From positions 1 through 26,907 of the forward strand of contig CAZMVU010000044.1 of NCBI GenBank assembly GCA_964569295.1: DNA of 26,907 nt. The letters are read 5' to 3'. This document shows, piece by piece, positions 1 to 8,833 of this stretch (positions within the stretch are counted from its first letter, which is position 1; the number at the start of each line of letters is the position of its first letter). This DNA comes from CAZMVU01 sp964569295 (lineage in GTDB: Bacteria; Hydrogenedentota; Hydrogenedentia; Hydrogenedentales; JAGMZX01). The position numbers were made by a program, and so were the translations under genes. Under the pieces are notes generated by a model. It saw only the letters and a program-made list of their open reading frames with translations, was not told where the DNA came from and did not search any database.

Positions 1-384
1 GTATGGGAAACGGCTCACGGCAAACGGCTAAAGAATTACCAATTCGTATTGTGGTGATGCACGGACGGCTTAATCGAATGCCAAGGTGTGCGCCTGCTGA
101 CAGGCGTGAACATAGATACTGCACTAGAGGCTGTTCGGGCGCGGTGTCACACAGACGCTTTGCCCGCTTGGGAATACCTCTTTGCGCACTGTGCGGCAAC
201 CGGCGGAATGTGGCGCGGTTTCGAGCGGCGGTATGGCCCCCAATCGCGTGCGGTGTTTCTCCCCGCCCACCAACTCCCATATACTTGGGCGCATCGCGGC
301 GTTCTCGGACTTCGGCTGAACTGACATACAGCAGCGCCCCCGGCCACGAGTTGTGGCTGGGGGTGCGTGCCCTGTGGCCGGGGG
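1..384. other. Intergenic stretch without a supported gene
   Basis: No open frame here looks like a real protein: the short ones overlap in several frames, have Arg/Pro/Ala-rich shadow-like composition and lack a convincing ribosome binding site. The stretch holds a small hairpin (CGCCTG/CAGGCG arms at 91-96 and 101-106) and the stronger hairpin at 337-363 described separately. A gene fragment entering from the left edge cannot be excluded, but nothing recognisable is visible. Confidence 0.5.
337..363 (-). terminator. GC-rich hairpin downstream of the C25 protease gene
   Basis: Arms CCCCCGGCCAC (337-347) and GTGGCTGGGGG (353-363) form an 11-bp stem with one G-T wobble and a 5-nt loop. It lies 21 bases beyond the stop codon of the minus-strand C25 protease gene, where a transcription terminator is expected. 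No T-run follows on the minus strand, so it is not a classic intrinsic terminator. It may act with Rho or as a 3'-end stabilising structure. Confidence 0.5.
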
Positions 385-3348
385 CTATCGGGTTTCCAGC
401 GTGACTTCGACGGAGCCGTTCTGGGGCACGGCGTTTTCCGCCGAAGCGGCCAGCGAGAGCGTGCCTTCGCCGGGAAACTGCACGAGATCGAGCGTGGCTA
501 CACCATCAACCACCTTAGCGCGGCCTATGGGGAACAGCCCGTTTGGTGTCTCTTTGTAAGCCGTGATAATGGCCTCGTCCAGCGGGTAACCGATTTCGAT
601 TTTGCTTTCCTGGATATTGATGATACTGAAGCCCGAGGGCAGGGGCAGCTTGTCCGGGTCTTCGGTCCAAATCTCCATGGTGGGGTCGCCGAGTACGTGG
701 TACAGGTACAACTCGTTCACGGCGTCGCCGTAGGAGGTCCCCTGACCGGCCACGTCGACCTGGGTAAGCAGGTACATCTTGGCATAGTTCAAGATGTCGC
801 CGAGCCGGCGATGCGACACCCCGGTACCATAGGCGGGCAGGGTGTTCGTGAAGATGGCGTCGTAGAGACCGCGGGTCAGGGCCGAGTTGGCCCAGGTCGG
901 GCTCACGCGGGTATCGCAAATGAGCCCGACGGCGCCGTTCACGGGGTCGCGCAGGAGTTGTTCGGCGAAGTAGACGCCGTCTACGGATGTCCCGTCGGCG
1001 CCGGGGTCGGTTTCGTTGTCCCACAAACCGCTCGAACAGTTGATGCTGAACACGACCGGTTGCCAGGCGCCGTTGTCGAGCAGGTTCAGGTGGCCCCAGT
1101 GCAAGGAAGGCGTGCTCCAACCGCCGGGCCAGCCATGGTCCCGGTGCAGAATGAGGAAGCGTCCCTCGTTCCATGCATCGAGGATATCGTTCGTGTCGCC
1201 GTCCCAGGCGAATCCGGAATCCGGCCCAATGGCGGCGGGCAGCGGGGCCCCGAGGTGATAGCGGCGCGGCGTGGGGTCGCCGGTGTAGGCCGCGCGCGTG
1301 GGGTCGCAGGTGGCGCACCCGTTATCGACGGTGACCTGATAAATCCTGTCGACCTGATAGCCTTCCATGGTCATGGCCGAGCGCACGAGTTCGGACACCT
1401 CGGTGAAGCTGCGTTGCGCCACGCCCTGGATGTCGGTATCGGTGCGGCAGCATTGGAACTCCGCGGCGATGGCCGCGCGGCTGTAGAAGGGGTCGGCGGT
1501 GCCGCCGCCGGGCGGGGTTTGCTCGTAGGCGATGATCTTGTTCACCACATCGTTGGCCTGTTGCAGGGTGTCCACGGGGATGCGCCCGGTAGCGAATGTG
1601 GGCACGAGGGTGGGGAACTCCGTGCCCGGCGGGTCGTAAATGGCGTAGAACCAATCGGTGCCGATGGTGACACCGGGGTCGGCGCCGAGGCGCTGGGGAT
1701 AGAACGGCGGGATGAATTCGGCATCCCCGAGCAGCAGGATATAGGTGGGCTTGATGCCCGCCACATCGTAGTGCCACTCGATGAAGTTATCTATTTGGTC
1801 AGCGGTTTCGCGGTCCGTAATCCCCGATCCCGTGCCGCCCTCGTAGACATTGGTCATGATGCCCTTCTCGTTTTTCCATGCGGCGAGGGTGTCGGCAGCG
1901 GCACGGAAATCGGGGTGGGTAATGATCATGAATTCTTCGCCGGCAAACTCGGGGGCGATCGTCCAGTCAAGTTTGGGTGCTGCGACCACGATATCGCGGT
2001 TGAGAACAGCGCTGAGGTAGACATCCGGGCTGCTCTCGAAGGGATTGCCGTTGAAGTTGTAGAGGAATCCGGCGGGGCCGTTGGCGAAGTCGAGGTCGAA
2101 CGAGACTTCATTGAAAAGGGTGACTGCTTCGGTGTCGGGGTTGTACTGGCCACCAAAGAGCTCGAGCTGCACAAGGTCCATCCCCCGGAACTTGCCGAGG
2201 CGCAGCATGCGCACGGGGGCGCGTGGATACGGCGTGCTGCTGCTGTAGATGTTTTCGTTGAGCATGAATGGCAAGTCCGCGAAGAGTTCGAAGCCGGGCG
2301 GCTCGGGCTGCGGGTTGATCTTCTGGTCCACTGGCTGGGGTTGGAATGGCGCCACCGCCAGACTGAAGGTCTCACCGATACTGGCGTTGCTTGTAAGGGT
2401 GACGAAGCTGTCCGGCGGGATGGCCACCAGATGGCGCGAAGAGGGAATCCAGGGCGTGCCCGGCTCTCCGGATTGGTCCTGGAATCCCGGCTGGTGCATC
2501 TGGCTGAAGAGCACCCGGCCCATGGTTTCCTCGGGCGGTACGGCCGGGGAGAAGCGCGGCATGCCGAAGCGCACCGTGCCAGCGAGGTTCGAGGTCGAGC
2601 CATCTTCCACGCCCGGTTCCGCTTCTTTGCCGAAGCGCTCCCGGCCGGTGCAGGGGCTTTTCTGCGTGGCCGCCTCGATCACGATATCGTATTGCAGGTT
2701 GCGGGTTTGCATGTAGAGCAGGTCGGTGTAGGCCGCCGTGGCGGCTGTAGCGCGTGCGGCGCGGTTGCGGGTTGTGCCGGGGGTGAACACGGGGTCGCCG
2801 ATGAGTCCGTCCAGCACATCCGCGGCGCCGCAGGGGTCACTGTCGCCGTAGGCGTCGCGTGCGCCGGCCAGGATATCCCGAAGGCGTTCCCCGTCTTTCG
2901 GGTCGAGATCATCCGGCCAGTCACCGAGCAGCGCGTCCACTTCCTCGGCCTGTTGGTCTGGTCCTGTATCATCCGGCGGTGCTTCCATAATCGGTCGAAA
3001 GCCATCCTCGGTGGTCACATCGAAGCCGTAGCCGTTGGTGTTGAAGAACTGGATTACGCGCAGCAGCTCGGTCAGGCCTATCTTCCAGTCGCCCGGATTG
3101 TAATCGCTGTCGTGGGCATTGCACGATTTATCGCCGCCGGGGTCAGGCGCGTAGCCATCCTCAGTGCCCTCGAGGCATGAGAAACCGCCCGAATTGAAGA
3201 ATTGGATGATCCGCAGCAACTCTGTAAGCGAAATGCGGAAATTATGGTCCTGATCCACCGTGTGAAATACCAGTGCCTGAGCCGGGGCTGCCGCCAGCAA
3301 CACCGCCAGCAACACACCCACCAAACGCCATACGCTCTTCGTCGCCAT
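385..3348 (-). CDS. Secreted gingipain-like cysteine peptidase (C25 family) with N-terminal dockerin-like EF-hand pair
   Basis: This is a predicted secreted or surface endopeptidase of 987 residues. The start at 3348 is chosen because CGGAGG precedes it and the protein then opens with a clean signal peptide (residues 1-25, cleavage after AQA). An upstream in-frame ATG at 3417 would bury the signal. Residues 32-43 form a canonical EF-hand loop (D32, D34, N36, E43) followed by LLRIIQFFN. A second, insertion-bearing unit spans about 80-103 and ends LLRVIQFFN. Both are dockerin-like, with C58 and C76 between them. The C25 catalytic core lies in the second half: H738 in HRDHGW and C771 in INCSSG. 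The 33-residue His-to-Cys spacing equals that of gingipain RgpB (H211/C244). A beta-rich tail follows to residue 987. The gene stands alone, divergent from ilvD. The family call is confident; the substrate is unknown. Confidence 0.88.
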   Translation of the reverse strand: MATKSVWRLVGVLLAVLLAAAPAQALVFHTVDQDHNFRISLTELLRIIQFFNSGGFSCLEGTEDGYAPDPGGDKSCNAHDSDYNPGDWKIGLTELLRVIQFFNTNGYGFDVTTEDGFRPIMEAPPDDTGPDQQAEEVDALLGDWPDDLDPKDGERLRDILAGARDAYGDSDPCGAADVLDGLIGDPVFTPGTTRNRAARATAATAAYTDLLYMQTRNLQYDIVIEAATQKSPCTGRERFGKEAEPGVEDGSTSNLAGTVRFGMPRFSPAVPPEETMGRVLFSQMHQPGFQDQSGEPGTPWIPSSRHLVAIPPDSFVTLTSNASIGETFSLAVAPFQPQPVDQKINPQPEPPGFELFADLPFMLNENIYSSSTPYPRAPVRMLRLGKFRGMDLVQLELFGGQYNPDTEAVTLFNEVSFDLDFANGPAGFLYNFNGNPFESSPDVYLSAVLNRDIVVAAPKLDWTIAPEFAGEEFMIITHPDFRAAADTLAAWKNEKGIMTNVYEGGTGSGITDRETADQIDNFIEWHYDVAGIKPTYILLLGDAEFIPPFYPQRLGADPGVTIGTDWFYAIYDPPGTEFPTLVPTFATGRIPVDTLQQANDVVNKIIAYEQTPPGGGTADPFYSRAAIAAEFQCCRTDTDIQGVAQRSFTEVSELVRSAMTMEGYQVDRIYQVTVDNGCATCDPTRAAYTGDPTPRRYHLGAPLPAAIGPDSGFAWDGDTNDILDAWNEGRFLILHRDHGWPGGWSTPSLHWGHLNLLDNGAWQPVVFSINCSSGLWDNETDPGADGTSVDGVYFAEQLLRDPVNGAVGLICDTRVSPTWANSALTRGLYDAIFTNTLPAYGTGVSHRRLGDILNYAKMYLLTQVDVAGQGTSYGDAVNELYLYHVLGDPTMEIWTEDPDKLPLPSGFSIINIQESKIEIGYPLDEAIITAYKETPNGLFPIGRAKVVDGVATLDLVQFPGEGTLSLAASAENAVPQNGSVEVTLETR

Positions 3349-3450
3349 TGCTCCAGTCCTCCGTATTCGGCGGGATGGCTCTTGCCTGTTGAGCTGGCTG
3401 GCAAAATCCCCCCGCAATTGGCTTCCCCCCGAGACAATGCCCTTGTGGTT

Positions 3451-3478
3451 ATTCTAGCATAGTTTTTTGTTTATGCAA
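3451..3478 (-). promoter_or_regulatory. Promoter of the C25 protease gene
   Basis: Read on the minus strand, the -35 is TTGCAT (3473-3478), the spacer is 16 nt and the -10 is TAGAAT (3451-3456). A TGC just before the -10 makes it an extended -10. The minus strand immediately upstream of the -35 is A-rich (A-tracts within about 3479-3500), like an UP element. Transcription would start near 3444 and leave a leader of about 96 nt. Confidence 0.55.
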
Positions 3479-3509
3479 GCTTTTTTCTGTTTTCGCTTTT
3501 CCGGCGTGT

Positions 3510-3538
3510 TTGGCTTTGGCGGCCCACACGCGTATACT
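3510..3538 (+). promoter_or_regulatory. Promoter of ilvD
   Basis: TTGGCT (3510-3515), a 17-nt spacer and TATACT (3533-3538) make a sigma70-type promoter. The leader to the ATG at 3628 would be about 83 nt. It is back to back with the promoter of the divergent protease gene. I see no leader peptide rich in branched-chain residues, so attenuation is not supported. Confidence 0.5.
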
Positions 3539-3627
3539 TGCGCACACGCAGGGGGGGAAGGCTGGGCCGCACTCATCGGCCGCCGGAAGAAAACGCGAGC
3601 ACTCAGCACGAGAGGAGTACATTGATC

Positions 3628-5298
3628 ATGCGCAGTGATGCTGCCAAGAAAGGATTCGAGCGCGCGCCACACCGTTCGCTTTTGTGGGCCACCGGCCAGA
3701 TTCAGTCCGGCGCGGATTTCCACAAGCCGTTTATCGGCATTTGCAACAGCTACACTGACATCGTACCGGGTCATGTGCATTTGCAGGAGTTTGGCAAGAT
3801 TGCCAAGGATGCCGTGCGCGCGGCGGGGGGCGTACCTTTCGAGTTCAATACGATTGGTGTGTGCGACGGCATCGCCATGGGCCATGGCGGTATGCGCTAC
3901 TCGCTGCCGTCGCGCGAACTCATCGCGGACTGTGTCGAGACGATGGTGAACGCGCACCAGTTCGACGGCATGATCTGCATTCCCAATTGTGACAAGATCG
4001 TGCCGGGCATGCTCATGGCCTCGATGCGTTGCAACATCCCCACGGTCTTCGTTTCGGGCGGGCCCATGGCCGCGGGGCGGCGAAAAGACGGCTCGGCCAT
4101 CGACCTGATCACCGTGTTCGAGGGCGTGGGCGCGCACAAGAAAGGCGAGCTTTCGGATGCGGAGCTGAAGGAACTCGAGCAGACGGCCTGCCCCACGTGC
4201 GGTTCGTGTTCGGGCATGTTCACCGCGAACAGCATGAACTGTCTGTGCGAGGCGCTGGGCATGGCGCTGCCGGGCAACGGGACTATCCTCGCGCCCACGG
4301 CGGAGCGCCGCGAACTCGTGAGCCATGCGGCCCGGGCGCTTATGCAGCTTATCGAAAGCGACTTGAAGCCGCGGGACATCGTGAACCCGAAATCGATCGA
4401 CAATGCCTTTGCGCTGGACATGGCCATGGGCGGCTCGACGAACACCGTGTTGCACACGCTGGCGTTGGCGAACGAGGCGGGGGTGGACTACCCCCTCGCG
4501 CGGCTGAACGAGGTCTCCGCGCGGGTGCCGAACATCTGCAAGGTGTCGCCTTCGAGCCACTACCACATCGAAGACGTACACAAGGCGGGCGGTATTTCGG
4601 CGATCCTGGCCGAGCTTTCCAAGAGCGAAGGCGCGCTGCACCTCGAATGCAAGACGGTCACCGGTAAGATGCTTGGTGAGAACATCGCCAGCGCGGCCAC
4701 CCAGGACCCCGAGTGCGTACGTACAGTGGACAATGCCTACAGCCCCACCGGCGGTCTCGCCATGCTCTTTGGCAACCTCGCGCCTGAGGGCGGTGTGGTG
4801 AAGGCGGCGGGCGTGGACCCGGCCATCCTGAAGCATACCGGTCCCGCCGTGGTCTTCGAGAGCGAGGAGGACGCGATGAAGGGGATTCTGCTCGACAAGG
4901 TGAAAGAAGGCGATGTCATCATCATCCGCTACGAAGGCCCCAAGGGCGGCCCCGGTATGCGCGAGATGCTTTCCCCGACGTCGGCGGTGATGGGCAAGGG
5001 ACTTGGCAAGAGCGTGAGCCTTATTACGGATGGCCGCTTTTCCGGCGGCACCCGCGGCGCCTGCATCGGCCATGTGTCGCCTGAGGCGGCGGCGGGCGGC
5101 CCCATCGGCCTTGTGCACGACGGGGACACCATCGAGATCGATATTCCGGCGCGCACCTTGAACGTGAAGCTTTCGGACGCCGAACTCGAGGAACGCCGCA
5201 AGCAGCAGCCCGCCCCGCCCGAACGCCCGATTAGCGGCTGGCTCAAGCGCTATCAGCGGCTGGTCACCTCGGCGAATACCGGTGCCGTGCTGGAGTAG
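3628..5298 (+). CDS. ilvD: Dihydroxy-acid dehydratase
   Basis: IlvD dehydrates 2,3-dihydroxy-isovalerate and 2,3-dihydroxy-3-methylvalerate to the keto acids that become valine, leucine and isoleucine. It is a cytosolic Fe-S enzyme. The protein is 556 residues, normal for the family. It opens with the typical RSD..KKG.ERAPHRSLL and carries the conserved cysteine motifs: C39 in GICNSY, C121 in PNCDK and C194 in CGSCSG. The second family signature around TDGRFSGGTRG is present near the C-terminus. The wording is closest to the Bacillus-type enzyme as I remember it. The ATG at 3628 is preferred because AGGAG lies 10 nt upstream; an in-frame TTG at 3622 would sit only 4 nt from it. No other ilv or leu gene is next to it, so it appears to be a single-gene unit. 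Confidence 0.96.
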   Translation: MRSDAAKKGFERAPHRSLLWATGQIQSGADFHKPFIGICNSYTDIVPGHVHLQEFGKIAKDAVRAAGGVPFEFNTIGVCDGIAMGHGGMRYSLPSRELIADCVETMVNAHQFDGMICIPNCDKIVPGMLMASMRCNIPTVFVSGGPMAAGRRKDGSAIDLITVFEGVGAHKKGELSDAELKELEQTACPTCGSCSGMFTANSMNCLCEALGMALPGNGTILAPTAERRELVSHAARALMQLIESDLKPRDIVNPKSIDNAFALDMAMGGSTNTVLHTLALANEAGVDYPLARLNEVSARVPNICKVSPSSHYHIEDVHKAGGISAILAELSKSEGALHLECKTVTGKMLGENIASAATQDPECVRTVDNAYSPTGGLAMLFGNLAPEGGVVKAAGVDPAILKHTGPAVVFESEEDAMKGILLDKVKEGDVIIIRYEGPKGGPGMREMLSPTSAVMGKGLGKSVSLITDGRFSGGTRGACIGHVSPEAAAGGPIGLVHDGDTIEIDIPARTLNVKLSDAELEERRKQQPAPPERPISGWLKRYQRLVTSANTGAVLE

Positions 5299-5338
5299 TA
5301 TAGATCGGTATTCTTTGTATATCAATAGTATAGAGCGG
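5296..5338 (+). repeat. Short direct repeat after ilvD
   Basis: TAGTATAGATCGG (5296-5308) and TAGTATAGAGCGG (5326-5338) match at 12 of 13 positions and are 30 bases apart. The first copy contains the ilvD stop codon. The interval between them is AT-rich compared with the surroundings. It may be a local duplication or a paired protein-binding site; nothing else supports either reading. Confidence 0.4.
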
Positions 5339-5421
5339 CACAAAGCCCAGGGGAATGCCTGCCCCGTTCATGGCTGTTGCACGTTGAACGCGCCATAATT
5401 CCTGTGAAACTGCGCGTCGCC

Positions 5422-5451
5422 TTGCCTTGTCCAAGCCTCATCTTCTATAGT
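5422..5451 (+). promoter_or_regulatory. Promoter of the M50 peptidase gene
   Basis: TTGCCT (5422-5427), an 18-nt spacer and TATAGT (5446-5451) precede the gene. The predicted start near 5458 gives a short leader of about 24 nt, which contains the GAGG ribosome binding site. Confidence 0.45.
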
Positions 5452-5481
5452 CTTGCGCGACCCAACACGTGAGGTATCCCC

Positions 5482-6138
5482 TTGGAATTCGATTTTGACT
5501 TGCAGCGGATTGTTTTGCAGTACTTCTGCCTGCTGTTCGCCCTGTGCTTTCACGAGGCGGCCCATGCGGCCATGGCGAACTATTGCGGCGACCCGACCGC
5601 CCGGCTCATGGGCCGGCTCACCATGAATCCGGTTAAACATGCCGACCCGTTAGGCACAGTGATTCTGCCTATCATCATGATGGTCACCGGCTTTCCTTAT
5701 CTCTTTGGCTGGGCGAAGCCCGTGCCATTCAACCCGCGTAATCTGAATAACATGCGGCGCGACCCCGTGCTTGTCGCGCTGGCCGGGCCGGGCTCGAACC
5801 TGCTGCTGGCGCTGGTGGCGGTAATTCTGCTGCGCATTATCATTATCATCGACAGTGCAGCGCCGGGTATTGCGGTGTTGGGTACGCTCAGCATGATCCT
5901 GTTCACGCTGATCGTGATCAATGTCTTGCTTCTCCTGTTCAATATCATCCCCGTGCCGCCACTCGACGGCCACCATGTGCTCGAGTTCTTTCTGCCGCCC
6001 GAGGGGCAGCGCGTGCTCAACCAGATTGGTCCCTTCGGCATCCTCATCGCCATTTTTGTTGCCCGCCCCTGGCTCAGCTTCAGCATGCCCAAGGTCATGG
6101 GCGCCCTCGAGTGGTTGATCACCATCGGTCAGGGCTGA
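5482..6138 (+). CDS. Site-2-protease-type membrane metallopeptidase (M50 family)
   Basis: This is an integral-membrane zinc peptidase of 218 residues, the compact form of the M50/S2P family. Such proteins cleave membrane or membrane-proximal substrates. The zinc motif HEAAH (residues 24-28) lies inside the first hydrophobic helix. The second family motif, NIIPVPPLDG with D162, supplies the third zinc ligand. Four or so further hydrophobic helices are visible, and no PDZ domain is present. The start is TTG at 5482: GAGG lies 7 nt upstream, an in-frame stop (TGA at 5470-5472) lies just before it, and the next Met falls after the HExxH motif. The gene is between ilvD and valS with no visible functional tie. 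The substrate is unknown. Confidence 0.9.
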   Translation: MEFDFDLQRIVLQYFCLLFALCFHEAAHAAMANYCGDPTARLMGRLTMNPVKHADPLGTVILPIIMMVTGFPYLFGWAKPVPFNPRNLNNMRRDPVLVALAGPGSNLLLALVAVILLRIIIIIDSAAPGIAVLGTLSMILFTLIVINVLLLLFNIIPVPPLDGHHVLEFFLPPEGQRVLNQIGPFGILIAIFVARPWLSFSMPKVMGALEWLITIGQG

Positions 6139-6168
6139 TTCGCCCCGGCACGCCGCATTTGCTATAAT
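6139..6168 (+). promoter_or_regulatory. Extended -10 promoter of valS
   Basis: The perfect -10 TATAAT (6163-6168) is preceded by TGC, giving the extended -10 TGCTATAAT. The -35 (TTCGCC, 6139-6144, 18-nt spacer) is weak, which is normal for extended -10 promoters. The leader to the ATG is about 65 nt; I do not recognise a T-box in it. Confidence 0.6.
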
Positions 6169-6239
6169 CGCGCGCCTGACGGCTCTCGGGCCGTGTCCTC
6201 TGCTATTCTCCAGGAAAACACGTACAACAGGATTGCACC

Positions 6240-8828
6240 ATGGACCTGCCGAAGAAGTATAAGCCTCATGAGGTTGAAGAGCATTGGAAACAGCACTGGC
6301 TCGATACGGGCATCTATAAGTGGGATGCCACCCGTGGCCGGGAGGAGACCTTTGCGGTTGATACCCCGCCGCCCACGGTGAGCGGGTCGCTGCATGTGGG
6401 GCACATTTTTTCGTATTCCCACCAGGATTTCATCGTGCGGTACCAGCGTATGCGGGGCAAGAACATCTTCTTTCCCATCGGCTGGGACGACAACGGCCTG
6501 CCTACCGAGCGGCGGGTGCAGAACCTGAACAATGTCCGTTGCGAACCCCACGTGCCCTACGACCCGGACTTCGTGCCGGAGCCGGGGAAGAAGAAAGCCC
6601 CCACGCCCATCAGCCGGCGCAATTTCGTCGAGCTGTGCGATGGCGTGGTGCAGGAGGACGAGAAGGCCTTCAAGCACCTGTGGACCCGGCTCGGCATGAG
6701 CTACGACTGGGATCTCGAGTATGCCACCATTGACGAGCGCTGCCGCCGGTTCTCGCAGCGCAGCTTCCTCGAGCTGCTCGATAAGGGCGAGATCTACCAG
6801 GATGAGCGCCCTGTCATGTGGGACGTCGACTTTCAGACGGCCATCGCCCAGGCGGAACTGGCGGACAAGGAAGTGCAGGCCGCGTATCATTTCTTCCGCT
6901 TCTATGTAGAAGACAGTGACGCATACCTCGTCAATGCCACCACGCGTCCGGAATTGCTGGCAGCGTGTGTGGCGGTGCTCGTGCATCCCGATGACGACCG
7001 GTACAAGAGCTATATCGGCAAGAACGTGCTCACGCCGCTGTTCCGTGTGCCCGTGCCGGTGAAGGCGGATGAGAAGGCCGACCCCGAGAAGGGGACCGGC
7101 GTGGTCATGGTATGCACCTTCGGCGACCAGACCGACGTCGAGTGGTGGCGGGATTTCAAACTTGACACCCGCCAGATTCTCGGCAAAGACGGGCGGCTCA
7201 TGCCGGTAACCTTCGGCGCGCCCGGCTGGGAATGTGCCGATGCCGACGCCGCCAACGCAGTCTACGCGCAGATTCAGGGTATGCCGCCCAAGGCCGCGCA
7301 GAAGAAGGTTGTCGAAATCGCCGAGGAACAGGGCTTTATCGACCGGCCGAGCGAACAGATCACGCACCCAGTCAAATTCTTCGAGAAAGGGGAGCGCCCC
7401 CTCGAGCTCATCCCCACGCGCCAGTGGTACACGAGAATCATGGACAAGAAGGAGGCGCTTATCGCCCAAGGCGAAAAGATCGACTGGCATCCGGCGTTCA
7501 TGGTCAAGCGCTTCGAGCACTGGGTCGAGGGTCTCAACCAGGATTGGTGCCTCAGCCGGCAGCGGTATTTCGGCGTGGCGATCCCCGTCTGGTACAAGAT
7601 CGATGCGCAAGGTAAGGTGCGTTATGACCAGTGCATCCTCCCGGGCGTGGACCAGCTCCCCATCGACCCGCTCATTGACGCGCCCGACGGCTACACCGAG
7701 GACCAGCGCGATCAACCCGGCGGCTTCACGGGGGACCCGGATGTGCTGGACACATGGGCGACAAGCTCGCTCACCCCACAGATCGCCACGCACTGGTACC
7801 TCGACCCCGAGCGGCACGCCAAGCTGTTCCCCATGGACCTGCGCCCGCAGAGCCACGAGATCATCCGCACGTGGGCCTTCTATACGATCGTCAAGGCATA
7901 TCTACATGACCGTGAAATCCCGTGGAAGAACGTGGTCATCTCCGGCTGGATCCTCGACCCCGAACGCAAGAAGATGTCGAAAAGCCATGGTAACGTGGTT
8001 ACACCCGAACCGCTCGTTGACCAGTTTGGCGCCGACGCCGTGCGCTACTGGGCGGCCCGCGCACGCCTGGGTGTCGACACCGCCTACGACGAGCAGGTCT
8101 TCAAAGTGGGCAAGAAACTGTGCACGAAGATTTTCAACGCCTCGAAGTTCGTGCTCATGCGGCTGGAAGGCGCTGCGCAGGACGACCTGCCGATTTCGGC
8201 CATCACCGCGCCCACCGATCGCATGATCGTGGACCAGCTCCGGCCGGCCATACGCCGTGCGAAGGACGCCCTAGACGCCTTCGACTATGCCCAGGCGTTG
8301 TCTATCGCGGAGGACTTCTTCTGGCGAACTTTCTGTGACAACTATCTCGAGTTGGCGAAGAACCGCGCTTATGACGACGAGATGACCGACGGCAAGCGCT
8401 CGGCCCTGGCGGCCTTGCGCCTGTTGCACCGGGCGATTCTGCGGCTGTTCGCACCGTTTATTCCGTACATCACCGAGGAAATCTGGAGCTGGTCCTATAC
8501 CCGCGACACGGATATGCACGCCTCGATCCATCGCAGCCCATGGCCCACCCTCGACGAGATTAGCGCCCTGCCCGCTCCGGAAGCCGAGGGGGTCTACGAC
8601 AATGCGCTCATCGTGCTCGATGCCGTGCGCAAGGCCAAGGCCGAGGCCAGCAAGTCCATGGCCGCGCCCGTGGCGAAGGTGCGCATTGTGGCGGCGGCGC
8701 CTGTGCTTGGCGCGCTCAGGCCCCTCGCCGACGACATATCGAGCATGCTTAACATTGAATCCCTCGAGATGGAAGAGGGCAAACCGGCGGACGGTCCCCT
8801 TGCCGTCGCCGTGGACGTGGGCGTGTAG
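6240..8828 (+). CDS. valS: Valyl-tRNA synthetase
   Basis: ValRS attaches valine to tRNA-Val in the cytosol. The protein is 862 residues with class I signatures in order: HVGH (52-55) and KMSKS (578-582). The editing (CP1) domain lies between them, and an anticodon-binding helical domain follows from about residue 660. The text around HVGH (PPPTVSGSLHVGH, then GWDDNGLPTERRVQ) marks the compact ValRS subtype. The C-terminus ends in a short alpha/beta segment and lacks the long Leu/Lys/Glu-rich coiled-coil arm of the Thermus or E. coli type. The start has AGGA 7 nt upstream. It has its own extended -10 promoter and is probably a single gene. The family call is nearly certain. Confidence 0.97.
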   Translation: MDLPKKYKPHEVEEHWKQHWLDTGIYKWDATRGREETFAVDTPPPTVSGSLHVGHIFSYSHQDFIVRYQRMRGKNIFFPIGWDDNGLPTERRVQNLNNVRCEPHVPYDPDFVPEPGKKKAPTPISRRNFVELCDGVVQEDEKAFKHLWTRLGMSYDWDLEYATIDERCRRFSQRSFLELLDKGEIYQDERPVMWDVDFQTAIAQAELADKEVQAAYHFFRFYVEDSDAYLVNATTRPELLAACVAVLVHPDDDRYKSYIGKNVLTPLFRVPVPVKADEKADPEKGTGVVMVCTFGDQTDVEWWRDFKLDTRQILGKDGRLMPVTFGAPGWECADADAANAVYAQIQGMPPKAAQKKVVEIAEEQGFIDRPSEQITHPVKFFEKGERPLELIPTRQWYTRIMDKKEALIAQGEKIDWHPAFMVKRFEHWVEGLNQDWCLSRQRYFGVAIPVWYKIDAQGKVRYDQCILPGVDQLPIDPLIDAPDGYTEDQRDQPGGFTGDPDVLDTWATSSLTPQIATHWYLDPERHAKLFPMDLRPQSHEIIRTWAFYTIVKAYLHDREIPWKNVVISGWILDPERKKMSKSHGNVVTPEPLVDQFGADAVRYWAARARLGVDTAYDEQVFKVGKKLCTKIFNASKFVLMRLEGAAQDDLPISAITAPTDRMIVDQLRPAIRRAKDALDAFDYAQALSIAEDFFWRTFCDNYLELAKNRAYDDEMTDGKRSALAALRLLHRAILRLFAPFIPYITEEIWSWSYTRDTDMHASIHRSPWPTLDEISALPAPEAEGVYDNALIVLDAVRKAKAEASKSMAAPVAKVRIVAAAPVLGALRPLADDISSMLNIESLEMEEGKPADGPLAVAVDVGV

Positions 8829-8833
8829 GCCGG

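Noticed and set aside
367..3180. A 937-codon open frame on the plus strand, antisense to the C25 protease gene
   Set aside because: It is the mirror of a high-GC gene. The opposite strand encodes a signal peptide, EF-hands and an intact C25 dyad, and this frame has no recognisable domain and no promoter.
3454..5343. A 629-codon minus-strand frame over ilvD
   Set aside because: It lies wholly antisense to a textbook ilvD, is rich in His/Arg/Ala as expected of a shadow frame, and has no motif.
6162..7856. A 564-codon minus-strand frame over valS
   Set aside because: It is antisense to clear ValRS signatures and contains no domain of its own.
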